A DNA stretch of 64,000 nucleotides from positions 36,604-100,603 of the forward strand of contig NZ_AUCM01000012.1 in NCBI RefSeq assembly GCF_000429765.1. Reading direction: 5' to 3'. This DNA comes from Gemmobacter nectariphilus DSM 15620 (lineage in GTDB: Bacteria; Pseudomonadota; Alphaproteobacteria; Rhodobacterales; Rhodobacteraceae). The notes beneath the pieces were generated by a model. That model saw nothing but the letters and a program-made list of their open reading frames with translations. It was not told where the DNA came from and made no database searches. Positions 9,658-18,548 of the stretch are shown here, one piece after another (within the stretch, counting starts at the first letter, position 1; each line of letters starts with the position of its first letter). The translations under genes were made by a program, and so were the position numbers.

Positions 9658-10050
9658 TGGCAGCGTCGCTTGCAAAAGTGAACACGACGGCACAGCCGGA
9701 AAGCGCGGCGCGTCCAGCTGACCCGGCTGCCGCGCGCGGGGTGGAGATCCCCGCGATGGCTTCGAGCGCGCCTTGAGGATTGGGCACGGCAGCTCGTCAG
9801 TCAGCGCGAGATCGCATTTCGTCGAACCTCACTGAACGAACGCGCCGGGCCGGGGCATCGACCGCGCGGCAGGCAAGATCGGGTAGCATGATCTGGCTGG
9901 TGCCGCACCGAAACAGGCAACGGTCTGGCGCCCTGCCTCGGGCCATGGCGGCCGTCCATGGGGGAGGCAGGGCGTTTCGCCTTGACGGTCATCGGCGTCC
10001 CCGCCTGCACCGCACCATCAGATTGGCAGAGCAAGGTTAACAAAGTCTTT

Positions 10051-10119
10051 TCGCCTTGATCCAAATATCCTCGGGGGGTGAATTGGCCCTTGGGCCAAGA
10101 GGGGGGCAGACAGCCCCCC
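10051..10119 (-). repeat. Intergenic GGATATTT repeat, copy 4
   Basis: On the minus strand: hairpin GGGGGGCTGTCTGCCCCCC, a second small hairpin TTGGCCCAAGGGCCAA, then CCCCCCGAGGATATTT and a GGATCAAGGCGAAAAG tail. It begins 10 bp past the MATE stop codon, in that gene's transcript direction. Confidence 0.75.
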
Positions 10120-10129
10120 TTCCTCGGCA

Positions 10130-11452
10130 TCAGCTTGAAACGAGGCTGGGGGCTGCGGCCCGCTCGGCTCTCGGAAAAAGCCCCGCCATGGTCAGCCCGC
10201 GTGTCAGGTTCAGCACCATCAGGCCCGCCCAAAGCCCATGATTGCCCAGCATCGGCACAAGCAGCACCAATGCGCCCGCATAGCACACGACCGACAAGGC
10301 CATCGTGTTGCGCATCTCGCGTGTCAGGGTGGCACCGATGAAGATGCCGTCGAACATGTAGCTGGCCACCGCGATCACCGGCATGACGATCAGCCAGGGC
10401 AGATAGGTGCGCGCTGCGGACTGAACCTCTGGCGAGGTGGTCATCACATCCACGATCATCGGCCCTGCTCCAAGAAACACCAGCCCCAGCAGCAGGCTGC
10501 CGCCCACCGCCCATTGCGAGGCCCGGACCGCGCCCTGCCGGACCAGGCGCGGCTGGCGCGCGCCGACCGCTTGTCCGACCAGCGCCTCGGCGGCAAAGGC
10601 AAAGCCGTCCAGCGCATAGGCGGTGATCTCTGCGAATTGCAGCAGGATCTGGTTGGCCGCCAGCGTCACATCGCCAAAGCCCGCGCCCAGGAACAGGAAG
10701 GTGGTCATGCTGCCCTGCAGCAGCACCGAGCGCAGCATGATGTCGCCGTTGACCGCCAGCATGCGCCGCCAGGCCGCCCCCGCCATGAGGCGCGAGCGGT
10801 CGGCCCAGGCGCGCCCGGCAAAGGCACCCCGGCACAGCCACAGCCCCAGCGCAAGGCCGCTGTATTCCGCGATCAGCGTGGCGCTCGCCACCCCTGGCAC
10901 GCCCCAGCCAAGACCCAGCACGAACCACAGATCCAGCCCGACGTTCAGCCCGTTCATCACCAGTTGCAGCACCAGAACCGCCCGCGTGCGTTCCTGCGCG
11001 ATCAGCCAGCCGGTCACGGCATACAGCGAGATGGTGGCCGGCGCGCCCCAGATGCGGATGGCCAGATACTGCCGCGCCAAGCCCTCGACCTCGGCTGAGG
11101 CCGGGGCCAGGCGAAACGCTGCCCAGGCCAGCGGGGCCTGCAACAGGATCAGCATCAGCCCCGCCAGCGCCCCGATGCCAAGGCCCCGAAGCAGGATCGC
11201 GCCGGTTTCCGCGCTGTCGCCCGCCCCATGCGCCTGCGCTGCCAGCCCCGACGTGCCCATGCGCAGAAAGCCGAAGATCCAGTAGACCGAGGCAAGCACG
11301 ATCGCCCCGACCCCGACCGCCCCGATCGGCGCCGCCTGCCCCAGCTGCCCGACGACGCCGGTATCGACAGCGCCAAGGATCGGCACTGTCGCGTTGGACA
11401 GCACGATGGGCAGCGCGATCGACAGCACGCGCCGGTGGGTGATGTCGCTCAT
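10130..11452 (-). CDS. MATE-family efflux transporter (DinF-like)
   Basis: A 440-residue polytopic inner-membrane protein with about twelve hydrophobic helices in two homologous halves, typical of the MATE/DinF branch that exports cationic compounds using an ion gradient. The N-terminal IALPIVLSNATVPILGAVDTGVVG matches the DinF signature, and LDLWFVLGLGWGVPGVASAT and GTSGLAAQAHGAGD are recognisable family segments. Its ATG overlaps the stop of the upstream thioesterase gene, so both belong to one minus-strand operon. The substrate cannot be inferred. Confidence 0.9.
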   Translation of the reverse strand: MSDITHRRVLSIALPIVLSNATVPILGAVDTGVVGQLGQAAPIGAVGVGAIVLASVYWIFGFLRMGTSGLAAQAHGAGDSAETGAILLRGLGIGALAGLMLILLQAPLAWAAFRLAPASAEVEGLARQYLAIRIWGAPATISLYAVTGWLIAQERTRAVLVLQLVMNGLNVGLDLWFVLGLGWGVPGVASATLIAEYSGLALGLWLCRGAFAGRAWADRSRLMAGAAWRRMLAVNGDIMLRSVLLQGSMTTFLFLGAGFGDVTLAANQILLQFAEITAYALDGFAFAAEALVGQAVGARQPRLVRQGAVRASQWAVGGSLLLGLVFLGAGPMIVDVMTTSPEVQSAARTYLPWLIVMPVIAVASYMFDGIFIGATLTREMRNTMALSVVCYAGALVLLVPMLGNHGLWAGLMVLNLTRGLTMAGLFPRAERAAAPSLVSS

Positions 11453-11967
11453 TCGGCCGAGGTCCGCTCCGGCATCAGGAAATGCCCGGTCGCCTGGGCA
11501 AACAGGCGCGTGCGGTTGTCCTGCCAGGCCTCGACATGGACCGAGGCATAGCGCCGGCCCGAGCGGTTGACCCGCGCCCGCGCATAAGCATCGCGCGGCA
11601 AGCCCGAGCGCAGGTAGTCGACGGTGAAGTCGATGGTCTTGGGCAGGCGCGGCAGATGCGTGGGGTGCAGAGTGGTCGGATCAAGCCGGCCTTGCTCCAT
11701 CTCTTCCCACAACGATTGCCAGGCCAGTTCGATGATCGCCGTGGTTTCCAGAAAGCCCGCTGTTGCCCCGCCATGCAGGGCGGGCAGCAAGGGATTGCCG
11801 ATCAGGCTTTCGTCAAAGGGCATGATCGCTGTCAGCTCGTCGCCGCGGCGGTCGAACTGAAAGCCCATGAACTGGATATAGGGCACACCATTGACCAGCG
11901 CGCGCAGCGCGGCATCGCGGCGTTGCTTGACGATCTGGACGGGTTCGGGACGGGGGCGTTCGGTCAT
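11449..11967 (-). CDS. PaaI-type hotdog-fold thioesterase (first copy)
   Basis: A 172-residue hotdog-fold thioesterase of the PaaI/YbgC type, expected to hydrolyse acyl-CoA thioesters in the cytoplasm. The hotdog helix and active-site region reads LLPALHGGATAGFLETTAII, and the second half has TIDFTVDYLRSGLPRDAYARARV. It overlaps the next gene (MATE) by 4 bp and the previous thioesterase gene by 4 bp, so the three genes form a tight operon. The substrate is unknown. Confidence 0.85.
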   Translation of the reverse strand: MTERPRPEPVQIVKQRRDAALRALVNGVPYIQFMGFQFDRRGDELTAIMPFDESLIGNPLLPALHGGATAGFLETTAIIELAWQSLWEEMEQGRLDPTTLHPTHLPRLPKTIDFTVDYLRSGLPRDAYARARVNRSGRRYASVHVEAWQDNRTRLFAQATGHFLMPERTSAE

Positions 11968-12398
11968 TTTGCGGCGGCCCGGCTGGCTTCGTTGGTGAAG
12001 GCGCCGTTGGCCGTGGCCACGGGGCGCGAGCCGTCATCGTCGGTCGCGACGGCGCGGATGAAGGCGACCGAGCGGGTCATGTTGTAGCAATAGGCCTCGG
12101 CCCGGATGCGCTGGCCGGGGGTCGCGGGGCGCATGTAGTCGATCCGCAGGTCGAGTGTCGCCGTTCCCCCGGCGCTGCCGGGGTTCAGCGTGGCGGCAAT
12201 GCCCGATGCGGTATCAAGCAGCGCATAGACGGCGCCGCCATGCACCACCCCGGTGGCCGGATCCCCGACCAGCCGTGCATCCCACGGCATGGACAAGGTG
12301 ACGCGCCCGTCGTCGGACACAGAGTCAAGGCGCATCGACAGTGCGCGGGCATGGGGCAGCAGGTCTAGAAACTGCTGAGGGGTGAAGGGGCTGGCCAT
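11964..12398 (-). CDS. PaaI-type hotdog-fold thioesterase (second copy)
   Basis: A 144-residue hotdog-fold acyl-CoA thioesterase. DPATGVVHGGAVYALLDTASGIAA is the active-site helix region with the usual HGG motif, followed by TLDLRIDYMRPATPGQRIRAEA. The ATG at 12396-12398 gives the family length; the open frame continues upstream to 12608 through the divergent promoter region and into the MerR gene. It is the first gene of the thioesterase-thioesterase-MATE operon and faces a MerR regulator across a 148-bp gap. Confidence 0.87.
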   Translation of the reverse strand: MASPFTPQQFLDLLPHARALSMRLDSVSDDGRVTLSMPWDARLVGDPATGVVHGGAVYALLDTASGIAATLNPGSAGGTATLDLRIDYMRPATPGQRIRAEAYCYNMTRSVAFIRAVATDDDGSRPVATANGAFTNEASRAAAK

Positions 12399-12546
12399 CG
12401 TCGGGGCTCCTGCTGGTCTGATTGCCAGTTGGCACCGCAGCGCCGGCCTGCGCAAGCCCCCATTGCCGCGCCGCCATGCCCCGAACGCGCGATTGCGCAG
12501 GCGCAGCAATCGGCCTAACGTGCCGGACGGGGGGAAGGAGACCGGC

Positions 12547-12936
12547 ATGTCCGACACGCGTTTGAGCTTCAAGGAGATGTGCGCCCGTTTCGACGTGACG
12601 CCACGCACCCTGAGATATTACGAGTATATCGAATTGCTGGCCCCGCAAAAGGAAGGTCGCGCCCGGTTCTATGGCCCGCGCGAAATTGCGCGCATGACGC
12701 TGATCCTGCGCGGACGCCGCTTCGGCTTTGGCCTGGAAGAAATCCGGCAATGGCTGGAAATCTATCAGAAAAAGGGCACTGCGGCCCAGTTCCGCGCCTT
12801 TGTCGCCATGGCCGACCGCCAGATGCTGGAAATCGACCGCCAGATTGCCGAACTGGGCGTTGCCCGCGACGATCTGGCAGCGCTGAGGGCCGAAACACTG
12901 CGTGAACTCGACGCAATTTCGGGGGCCGAGGCTTGA
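12547..12936 (+). CDS. MerR-family transcriptional regulator
   Basis: A 129-residue regulator with an N-terminal winged helix-turn-helix typical of MerR (FKEMCARFDVTPRTLRYYEYIELLAPQKEG, residues about 8-38), the second helix pair RFYGPREIARMTLILRGRRFGFGLEEI, and a C-terminal dimerisation coiled coil. No metal-binding cysteines are seen, so it is more likely one of the organic-ligand or CoA-metabolism MerR proteins. The ATG at 12547 has a GGGGGAAGGAG site. It is divergent from the thioesterase operon and probably controls it or itself (inference from position). Confidence 0.88.
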   Translation: MSDTRLSFKEMCARFDVTPRTLRYYEYIELLAPQKEGRARFYGPREIARMTLILRGRRFGFGLEEIRQWLEIYQKKGTAAQFRAFVAMADRQMLEIDRQIAELGVARDDLAALRAETLRELDAISGAEA

Positions 12937-12941
12937 TCGCC

Positions 12942-14126
12942 ATGCAGGCCCCCCATACTGTGCCGCAAGACACCCCCGCGCCTGCATCGGACCAGATGAC
13001 CCAATCCGCAGACCAAGCCCCCCCGCCGGCTCCGCCGCAGGACGACATGCGCCGTCTTCAGGTATGGTTTCTTGGTATCATCGCCTTTGCGGTGATCCTG
13101 TTCCTGCTGGTGCAGGCCAAGTTCCTGCTGATCTCGCTGGCCATCGCGATCATGCTGTTCTCGCTGACCTCGGATGCCATCAGCTATATCCAGCACCTGC
13201 GCTTTGGCGAGGCGCGGTTTTCCGTCTGGGTCGCCAGCCTGCTGGCGGTGCTGCTGATCGCCTCGGTGCTGATCTCGCTCTCGGCACTGATCCTGACTCA
13301 GGCCAACACGGTGGTGTTCACCGTGATGCAATATGCCGATCCGGCACAAAAGGCGGTGGCCACGATGTTTTCGTGGATGGGCGCCGATGTGGAACAGGCG
13401 GTGCTGAACTGGCTGAAAGGTGTGCAGATCGGCCCCTGGCTGGCCACCATGGCAGGCCAGGCCGGCAACATCGCCTCGGGCGCCGTGCTGGTCACGCTGT
13501 TCGTGGGCTTCCTGTTCCTGGAACGGCTGTGGTTCCGGCCCAAGCTGGTCAGCCTGATGGGCGATGCCGAACGCGCCCGGCGGGTCGAGCGGATCATCTC
13601 GTCCATCGTGCACCGCGTGAACCGCTATCTGATCGTCAAGACAGTGGTCAGCCTGGTGACCGGCGCGCTGGTCTATGCCGTGATGATGGCCTTCGGGCTG
13701 GAACTGGCGGTTGCCATGGGCGTTCTGACCTTTGTGCTGAACTTCATCCCGAATGTCGGGTCCATCGTCGCCACCATTGCCGTCGGGCTGGTCGCCTATG
13801 TGCAGACCGGCGATCCCTTCAGCGGGCTTGCGGTGCTGGCCATCGTGACCGGCATCCAGTTCGTCGTGGGTCAGGTGCTGGACCCGCTGTTCCTGGGCAG
13901 GACGCTGCAGCTGTCGTCCTTTGGCATCATTGCCTCGCTGGCGTTCTGGGCCGCGGTCTGGGGCATTCCGGGCATGTTCCTGGCGGTGCCGATCATGGTG
14001 TCCATCATGATCGTCTGCTCGCACATTCCCCGCCTGCGCCCCGTGGCCGTGCTGCTCTCGCGCGAGGGGCTGCCCGAGACCGATGTCGATCACCCGATCA
14101 CCCGGCGCGACCAAAGCGCTGCCTGA
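12942..14126 (+). CDS. AI-2E family transporter (first copy)
   Basis: A 394-residue inner-membrane permease of the AI-2E/PerM family (TqsA, YdiK relatives). A proline-rich cytoplasmic N-terminus (APASDQMTQSADQAPPPAPP) precedes two helices, a soluble central region, and the typical C-terminal block LTFVLNFIPNVGSIVATIAVG and GQVLDPLFLGRTLQLSSFGI. Substrates vary across the family and cannot be assigned. I prefer the ATG at 12942 to the upstream TTG at 12933. The start is 6 bp past the MerR stop, suggesting co-transcription. Confidence 0.88.
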   Translation: MQAPHTVPQDTPAPASDQMTQSADQAPPPAPPQDDMRRLQVWFLGIIAFAVILFLLVQAKFLLISLAIAIMLFSLTSDAISYIQHLRFGEARFSVWVASLLAVLLIASVLISLSALILTQANTVVFTVMQYADPAQKAVATMFSWMGADVEQAVLNWLKGVQIGPWLATMAGQAGNIASGAVLVTLFVGFLFLERLWFRPKLVSLMGDAERARRVERIISSIVHRVNRYLIVKTVVSLVTGALVYAVMMAFGLELAVAMGVLTFVLNFIPNVGSIVATIAVGLVAYVQTGDPFSGLAVLAIVTGIQFVVGQVLDPLFLGRTLQLSSFGIIASLAFWAAVWGIPGMFLAVPIMVSIMIVCSHIPRLRPVAVLLSREGLPETDVDHPITRRDQSAA

Positions 14127-14194
14127 CCCTGCACCTCTGGACCTTTCGCTCCAAGGGTGATTGGGTAAGCCAGCAAATTGGAAGGAGAGGCGCC

Positions 14195-15070
14195 ATGGCG
14201 TTCGGCACGAATATCCGCACCTGGTTCGATGGCAAATGGCACGATGGCGACGTCATGGTGATGCGCGCGGCCGATCACGGGATCTGGCAAGGGTCCAGCG
14301 TCTTTGACGGCGCCCGCTGGTTCGACGGGATGGCCCCCGATCTGGACCGCCACTGCGCCCGCGTAAACCGCTCGGCCGAAGCCATGATGATGACGCCGAA
14401 CGTGGATCCCGATACCATGGTGCAGATCGCGCTCGAGGGGCTGAAGGGCTATGCCCCGGATGCCGCCGTCTACATCCGCCCGATGTATTGGGCCGCGCAT
14501 GGGTCCGAGGTCGGGGTCGCGCCGCTTGCCTCGTCCACCGTCTTTGCCATGAGCCTTGAACAGGTGCCGATGCCCGGCGCGCAGGACAGCACCACGCTGA
14601 CCCGCACCCGGTTCCGCCGCCCCGTGCTGGAAAGCGCGGTCTGCAATGCCAAGGCCGGGGCGCTTTATCCGAACAACGCCCGGATGCTGGTCGAGGCGCA
14701 GAAGAAGGGCTACGGCAACGCGCTGGTCGCGGATGTGATGGGCAATGTGGCCGAAACCGCCACCGCCAACGTGTTCATGGTCAAGGATGGCGAGCTTTTC
14801 ACCCCGATCGCCAACGGAACCTTCCTGTCGGGCCTGACCCGTGCGCGCCACATCCAGAACCTGCGCGGCGAAGGGTTCAAGGTGCATGAATCCGTGCTGA
14901 CCTTCGAGGATTTCGAAGGCGCGGACGAGGTGTTCCTGTCGGGCAACTTTGCCAAGGTGCTGGCGGTGCGCGAATTCGACGGCACGCAGTATCCGGCCCC
15001 CGGCCCGGTGACGCGCAAGGTGCGCGAGCTGTATTGGGACTGGGCCCGCACCGACGCGGCCCGCCGCTAA
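14195..15070 (+). CDS. ilvE: Branched-chain-amino-acid aminotransferase (fold-type IV)
   Basis: A 291-residue PLP enzyme of the class IV aminotransferases that interconverts Leu/Ile/Val and their 2-oxoacids. The catalytic lysine is K153 in VCNAKAGALYPNN. The phosphate-binding segments VAETATANVFMVKDG and NGTFLSGLTRARHI are also visible. The ATG at 14195 follows a strong GGAAGGAGAGG site; upstream reading in the same frame is spurious. The related D-amino-acid aminotransferase branch cannot be fully excluded by eye. A perfect hairpin follows the stop. Confidence 0.85.
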   Translation: MAFGTNIRTWFDGKWHDGDVMVMRAADHGIWQGSSVFDGARWFDGMAPDLDRHCARVNRSAEAMMMTPNVDPDTMVQIALEGLKGYAPDAAVYIRPMYWAAHGSEVGVAPLASSTVFAMSLEQVPMPGAQDSTTLTRTRFRRPVLESAVCNAKAGALYPNNARMLVEAQKKGYGNALVADVMGNVAETATANVFMVKDGELFTPIANGTFLSGLTRARHIQNLRGEGFKVHESVLTFEDFEGADEVFLSGNFAKVLAVREFDGTQYPAPGPVTRKVRELYWDWARTDAARR

Positions 15071-15080
15071 GCGCACGCCC

Positions 15081-15107
15081 GGCATGGCCGGAAAACCCGG
15101 CCATGCC
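15081..15107 (+). terminator. Hairpin after ilvE, possible terminator without a U tract
   Basis: Perfect 11-bp stem GGCATGGCCGG / CCGGCCATGCC around an AAAAC loop, 10 bp past the ilvE stop. No T run follows, so factor-independent termination would be weak. Confidence 0.5.
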
Positions 15108-15160
15108 CGCACGGGCGCCCTGCCCAACGCGGGCGCTTGATGCTGAATCTCGTTCAGCAG

Positions 15161-15189
15161 TTGACTTCATGCCAAAAACTTGCCTGATT
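15161..15189 (+). promoter_or_regulatory. Candidate sigma-70 promoter upstream of cfa
   Basis: TTGACT (15161-15166) and CTGATT (15184-15189) are separated by 17 bp; the -10 match is poor. A small hairpin GCTGAA/TTCAGC lies just upstream. In Rhodobacter, cfa-type genes are known RpoE/ChrR targets, but I see no clear TGATCC-type RpoE promoter at suitable spacing here. Confidence 0.3.
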
Positions 15190-15325
15190 TTCATCAGGGC
15201 GTGCTGAGGAGACAAGGCCGGCGCCCGGTTGCCGGTGCGTGATGCTCTGATCTGGCCCATGTGTTGCGGGGACTTGGCCCGCCGGGCCACCCTGTTCCCT
15301 GCGTAAGTCCAAGGGCTGGGGGAAG

Positions 15326-16600
15326 ATGTCGATACTGGTTCACGAAGCAAGCAAAAGGCTGGAGCGCCTGCCGCTGGCTGCCGCGCTTGAGTTCGACAAT
15401 GGCGAACGCATCGGCGCGGCAAACCCGCGTGTCACGCTGCGCCTGCCTGACGAAAAGACGCTGCTGCTGTTCACCGCCAACCGGCTGGACGTGATCGCGG
15501 ATGCCATCGTCGAAGGCAAGGTCCAGATCGAAGGGCGGATGCGCGACCTGATGGCGATGACCGCCGGGTTGATCCGCCCGATGGGCGGGGCGGTGCAGGC
15601 AGGCTGGCTGCAACGGTTCGTCTACGGGCTGCGCTCGGCCCGGCTGCACACGCGCAGCCGCGATGCCGGGCAGATCAGCTTTCACTACGATGTGTCGGAC
15701 GAGTTCTACAAGCTGTGGCTGGATCCGCGCCGGGTCTATTCCTGCGCCTATTATGCGACGCCGGACATGACCCTGGCCCAGGCGCAAGAGGCGAAACTGG
15801 ACCTGATCTGCCGAAAGCTCGACCTGCGCGCGGGCGAGCGGTTTCTGGATGTCGGCGCGGGCTGGGGCGGTCTATTGCTGTGGGCGGCGGAAAATTACGG
15901 GGTCGATGCCACCGGGATCACGCTCTCGCACAACCAGCACGCCCATGTGAACCGGCTGATCCGCGAAAAGGGCCTCGAGGGCCGCGTGCGGATGGAGCTG
16001 CGCGACTATCGCGACCTGCCCGAGGATCAGCCCTATGACAAGGTCGCCTCGGTGGGCATGTTCGAACATGTCGGGCGCGCCAACCTGCCGGTCTATTTCC
16101 GCAAGCTCTATGCCCTGCTGCGGCCCGGCGGGCTGCTGATGAACCACGGAATCACCTCGGGCTTTCTGGACGATGCCTCCGTCTCGGGCGGGCTTGGCAA
16201 TTTCATCGAGAAATACATCTTCCCCGGCGGCGAGCTGTTCCACATCTCCTATGTCCAGCGCGAAATGGCCGCCGCCGATCTGGAGGCGGTGGATACCGAA
16301 TCGCTGCGCCCGCATTATGCCCGCACGCTCTGGGCCTGGTCCGACACGCTGGAAGAGCGGCTGGACGAGGCAAAGAAGGTTCTGACCGAAAGCCATGGCC
16401 AGGAACGGGGCGAGCAGACCTTGCGGGCCTTCCGGCTGTATCTGGCCGGCTGCGCGATGGCTTTCGAGGAGGGCTGGGTCTCGCTGCACCAGATCCTTGC
16501 AACGCGGCCCGATGGCTCCCTCGACACCGGCACCTTGCGGGGGGCGCAATCGGTCTATCCGTTCCAGCGCAAGTATATCTATGCCGACCGGGGCAAGTAG
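15326..16600 (+). CDS. cfa: Cyclopropane-fatty-acyl-phospholipid synthase
   Basis: A 424-residue SAM-dependent enzyme that methylenates unsaturated acyl chains of membrane phospholipids. The SAM-binding loop is FLDVGAGWGGLLLWAAE, preceded by DVSDEFYKLWLDPRRVYSCAYY, which is diagnostic for CFA synthases. MFEHVGRANLPVYF carries the active-site glutamate and histidine. The N-terminal third is the divergent lipid-binding domain typical of the family. The gene stands alone with a long leader and is probably stress regulated. Confidence 0.93.
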   Translation: MSILVHEASKRLERLPLAAALEFDNGERIGAANPRVTLRLPDEKTLLLFTANRLDVIADAIVEGKVQIEGRMRDLMAMTAGLIRPMGGAVQAGWLQRFVYGLRSARLHTRSRDAGQISFHYDVSDEFYKLWLDPRRVYSCAYYATPDMTLAQAQEAKLDLICRKLDLRAGERFLDVGAGWGGLLLWAAENYGVDATGITLSHNQHAHVNRLIREKGLEGRVRMELRDYRDLPEDQPYDKVASVGMFEHVGRANLPVYFRKLYALLRPGGLLMNHGITSGFLDDASVSGGLGNFIEKYIFPGGELFHISYVQREMAAADLEAVDTESLRPHYARTLWAWSDTLEERLDEAKKVLTESHGQERGEQTLRAFRLYLAGCAMAFEEGWVSLHQILATRPDGSLDTGTLRGAQSVYPFQRKYIYADRGK

Positions 16601-16760
16601 CCGGCGCACAAACGTTCTGGATGGTCGGGGGGCGGATGGCGTTGGCGGACCGGGGTGCCGCGAACGGCTCCCCGGATCGTTGGCGGCCGGGGGCAACGCG
16701 GACATCTTTGACGATGGCATGAAAGCCGGCGCCTGATGGCCAGGGCGCAGGCCCGCCCTT

Positions 16761-17108
16761 TCACCATTTGTGAAAGATGAAGAACGCCCCCGCCGCGATG
16801 AAGGCAAAGCCCAGGATGTGGTTCCAGGCCAGCGGCTCTTTCAGATACAGCACCGAAAAGCCGGCAAAGACCGTCAGGGTGATCACCTCTTGCACGGTCT
16901 TCAGCTGGGCGGCGTTGAAGTGGCCATAGCCGATGCGGTTGGCCGGCACCATCAGCAGGTATTCGAAAAAGGCGATGCCCCAGCTGGTCATGATGACCCA
17001 GACCAGCGGCGCGCTGCGGTCCTTGAGATGGCCATACCAGGCAAAGGTCATGAAGACATTCGACATCAGCAGAAGGCCGATGGTGACGACGGGCACGGGC
17101 AGCGACAT
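16761..17108 (-). CDS. DUF486 small multidrug-type membrane protein
   Basis: A 115-residue protein with four membrane helices of the DUF486 family, related in fold to small multidrug transporters. Family signatures are LLLMSNVFMTFAWYGHLKDR near the start and LTVFAGFSVLYLKEPLAWNH in the third and fourth helices. The ATG at 17106-17108 gives the family length, though no clear ribosome site precedes it; an ATG ten codons upstream is an alternative. Function is unknown. It converges with cfa. Confidence 0.8.
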   Translation of the reverse strand: MSLPVPVVTIGLLLMSNVFMTFAWYGHLKDRSAPLVWVIMTSWGIAFFEYLLMVPANRIGYGHFNAAQLKTVQEVITLTVFAGFSVLYLKEPLAWNHILGFAFIAAGAFFIFHKW

Positions 17109-17462
17109 GGGGGGCTCGGGCAAAGGGGGGCTGAGCATGTGCATATCCGCTGGCGCGGCCGCGTCAATCGGGCGTCGCGGCCAGGGCGCGGCCGCGTGCC
17201 TGCACGGTGTCGTGATCAGCTGGCCGGGCCTTGGCCTGCAACCTGCAGCCAAGGCCCGTCCCTGCCCCGGCAAGCCCACGATGGCCCGGCCGCGGCTTGG
17301 GCGCAGGGCGGCCGGGCCCGCCAACGGGGTTTCCAAAGGGGCCGCGAAAGGCCCCTTTGGGCGGGGGGCGCGGGGGGCCGCGGCCCCCCGCATTCCCCCT
17401 GCCCCCTTGAAACCCGGGCCATCATGGGCAATCTGTCAGGGCAAGCCGCCGAAGGAACCCGC
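17109..17462. other. Gene-free stretch with two strong palindromes
   Basis: I see no gene. There is an 11-bp perfect hairpin CCAAAGGGGCC / GGCCCCTTTGG (17333-17343 and 17350-17360, GCGAAA loop) and an 18-bp palindrome GGGGGGCCGCGGCCCCCC (17372-17389). Both lie in the divergent region between the DUF486 gene and the second AI-2E permease. Confidence 0.55.
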
Positions 17463-18548
17463 ATGGCCCTGCCCGTCAAGGACCAGCTCAGATATTGGGG
17501 CATCGCTGCGGCGGTGCTTTTGTTCGTGCTGTGGGCGCTGGGGGATGTCATCCTGCCCTTTGTCGTGGGCGGCGCGATCGCCTATTTCCTCGACCCCGTG
17601 GCCGACCGGCTGGAACGGCTTGGCCTCAGCCGGGTCGCCTCGACGACCGTGATCTCGCTGGGGGCGCTGCTGGTGCTGGTCGCGCTGGTGCTTGCGGTGA
17701 TCCCGACGCTGATCAACCAGCTTACCGCGCTGGTCAACGCCGCCCCCGACATCGTCAAGCGCTTGCAAGAGTTCCTGACCACGCATTTCCCCGACCTTGC
17801 CGACAATACCTCGACGATCCGCCAGTCGCTGGCCGAGATCGGCGACACCATCAAGTCCAAGGGGCTGGAGCTGGCAAATACCCTGATCGGCTCGGCCATG
17901 GGGGTGCTGGATGCCGTGCTGTTCATGGTGGTCGTGCCGGTCGTGGCCTTTTACATGCTGCTGGACTGGGACCGGATGGTGGCCCGGATCAATGCGCTGC
18001 TGCCCCTGGACCATGCCCCGGTGATCCGCCATCTGGCGTCGGAAATCGACCGCGTGCTGGCCGCTTTCGTGCGCGGGCAGCTGTCGGTCTGTCTGGTGCT
18101 GGGCACTTACTACGCGGTGGCGCTGGCGCTGGCCGGGCTGCAGTTCGGGCTGGTGGTCGGGGCGATTGCCGGGGCGATCACCTTCATTCCCTATATCGGC
18201 GCGCTGGTCGGTGGTGCGCTGGCCATCGGGCTGGCGCTGTTCCAGTTCTGGGGCGACTGGCTGTCGATCGGCATCGTTGCCGGGATCTTTGCCCTTGGCC
18301 AGTTCCTCGAAGGCAATGTCATCACCCCGCGTCTGGTCGGCAATTCGGTCGGCCTGCACCCGGTCTGGCTGCTGTTCGCGCTGTCGGCCTTTGGCACGCT
18401 GTTCGGCTTTGTCGGCATGCTGGTCGCGGTTCCGGTCGCGGCGGCCATCGGGGTGCTGGTCCGTTTCGCATCGAACCAATATACCGACAGCCGCCTCTAT
18501 CGCGGCCTTGCCGCCAATCCCCCTGCCGACGAGGGGCCGGGCGTGTGA
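17463..18548 (+). CDS. AI-2E family transporter (second copy)
   Basis: A 361-residue permease of the AI-2E/PerM family, about seven membrane helices with a soluble central segment (NTSTIRQSLAEIGDTIKSKG). The C-terminal hallmark AITFIPYIGALVGGALAIGL and GNVITPRLVGNSVGLHPVW are clear. A GAAGGA site 7 nt before the ATG at 17463 decides the start; an ATG at 17424 is possible. The end overlaps hdaA by 4 bp. Association of such permeases with hdaA-ppk-ppx is common in Rhodobacteraceae, but the transported compound is unknown. Confidence 0.88.
   Translation: MALPVKDQLRYWGIAAAVLLFVLWALGDVILPFVVGGAIAYFLDPVADRLERLGLSRVASTTVISLGALLVLVALVLAVIPTLINQLTALVNAAPDIVKRLQEFLTTHFPDLADNTSTIRQSLAEIGDTIKSKGLELANTLIGSAMGVLDAVLFMVVVPVVAFYMLLDWDRMVARINALLPLDHAPVIRHLASEIDRVLAAFVRGQLSVCLVLGTYYAVALALAGLQFGLVVGAIAGAITFIPYIGALVGGALAIGLALFQFWGDWLSIGIVAGIFALGQFLEGNVITPRLVGNSVGLHPVWLLFALSAFGTLFGFVGMLVAVPVAAAIGVLVRFASNQYTDSRLYRGLAANPPADEGPGV

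Larger units (their letters stand above)
9586..10129. other. Gene-free stretch with two repeat copies and an inverted repeat
   Basis: I see no credible gene here; the short reading frames have no ribosome sites or recognisable sequence. The stretch holds GGATATTT repeat copies 3 and 4 and an inverted repeat GCCCTGCCTC (9930-9939) / GAGGCAGGGC (9964-9973). It separates the plus-strand CoA-transferase operon from the convergent MATE gene. Confidence 0.6.

Noticed and set aside
9780..10040. Small plus-strand reading frame of 86 codons
   Set aside because: No ribosome site, no recognisable domain, and it crosses an inverted repeat in a gene-free stretch.
12933..12941. TTG start for the first AI-2E permease
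   Set aside because: An ATG three codons downstream is preferred; the difference does not affect the protein.
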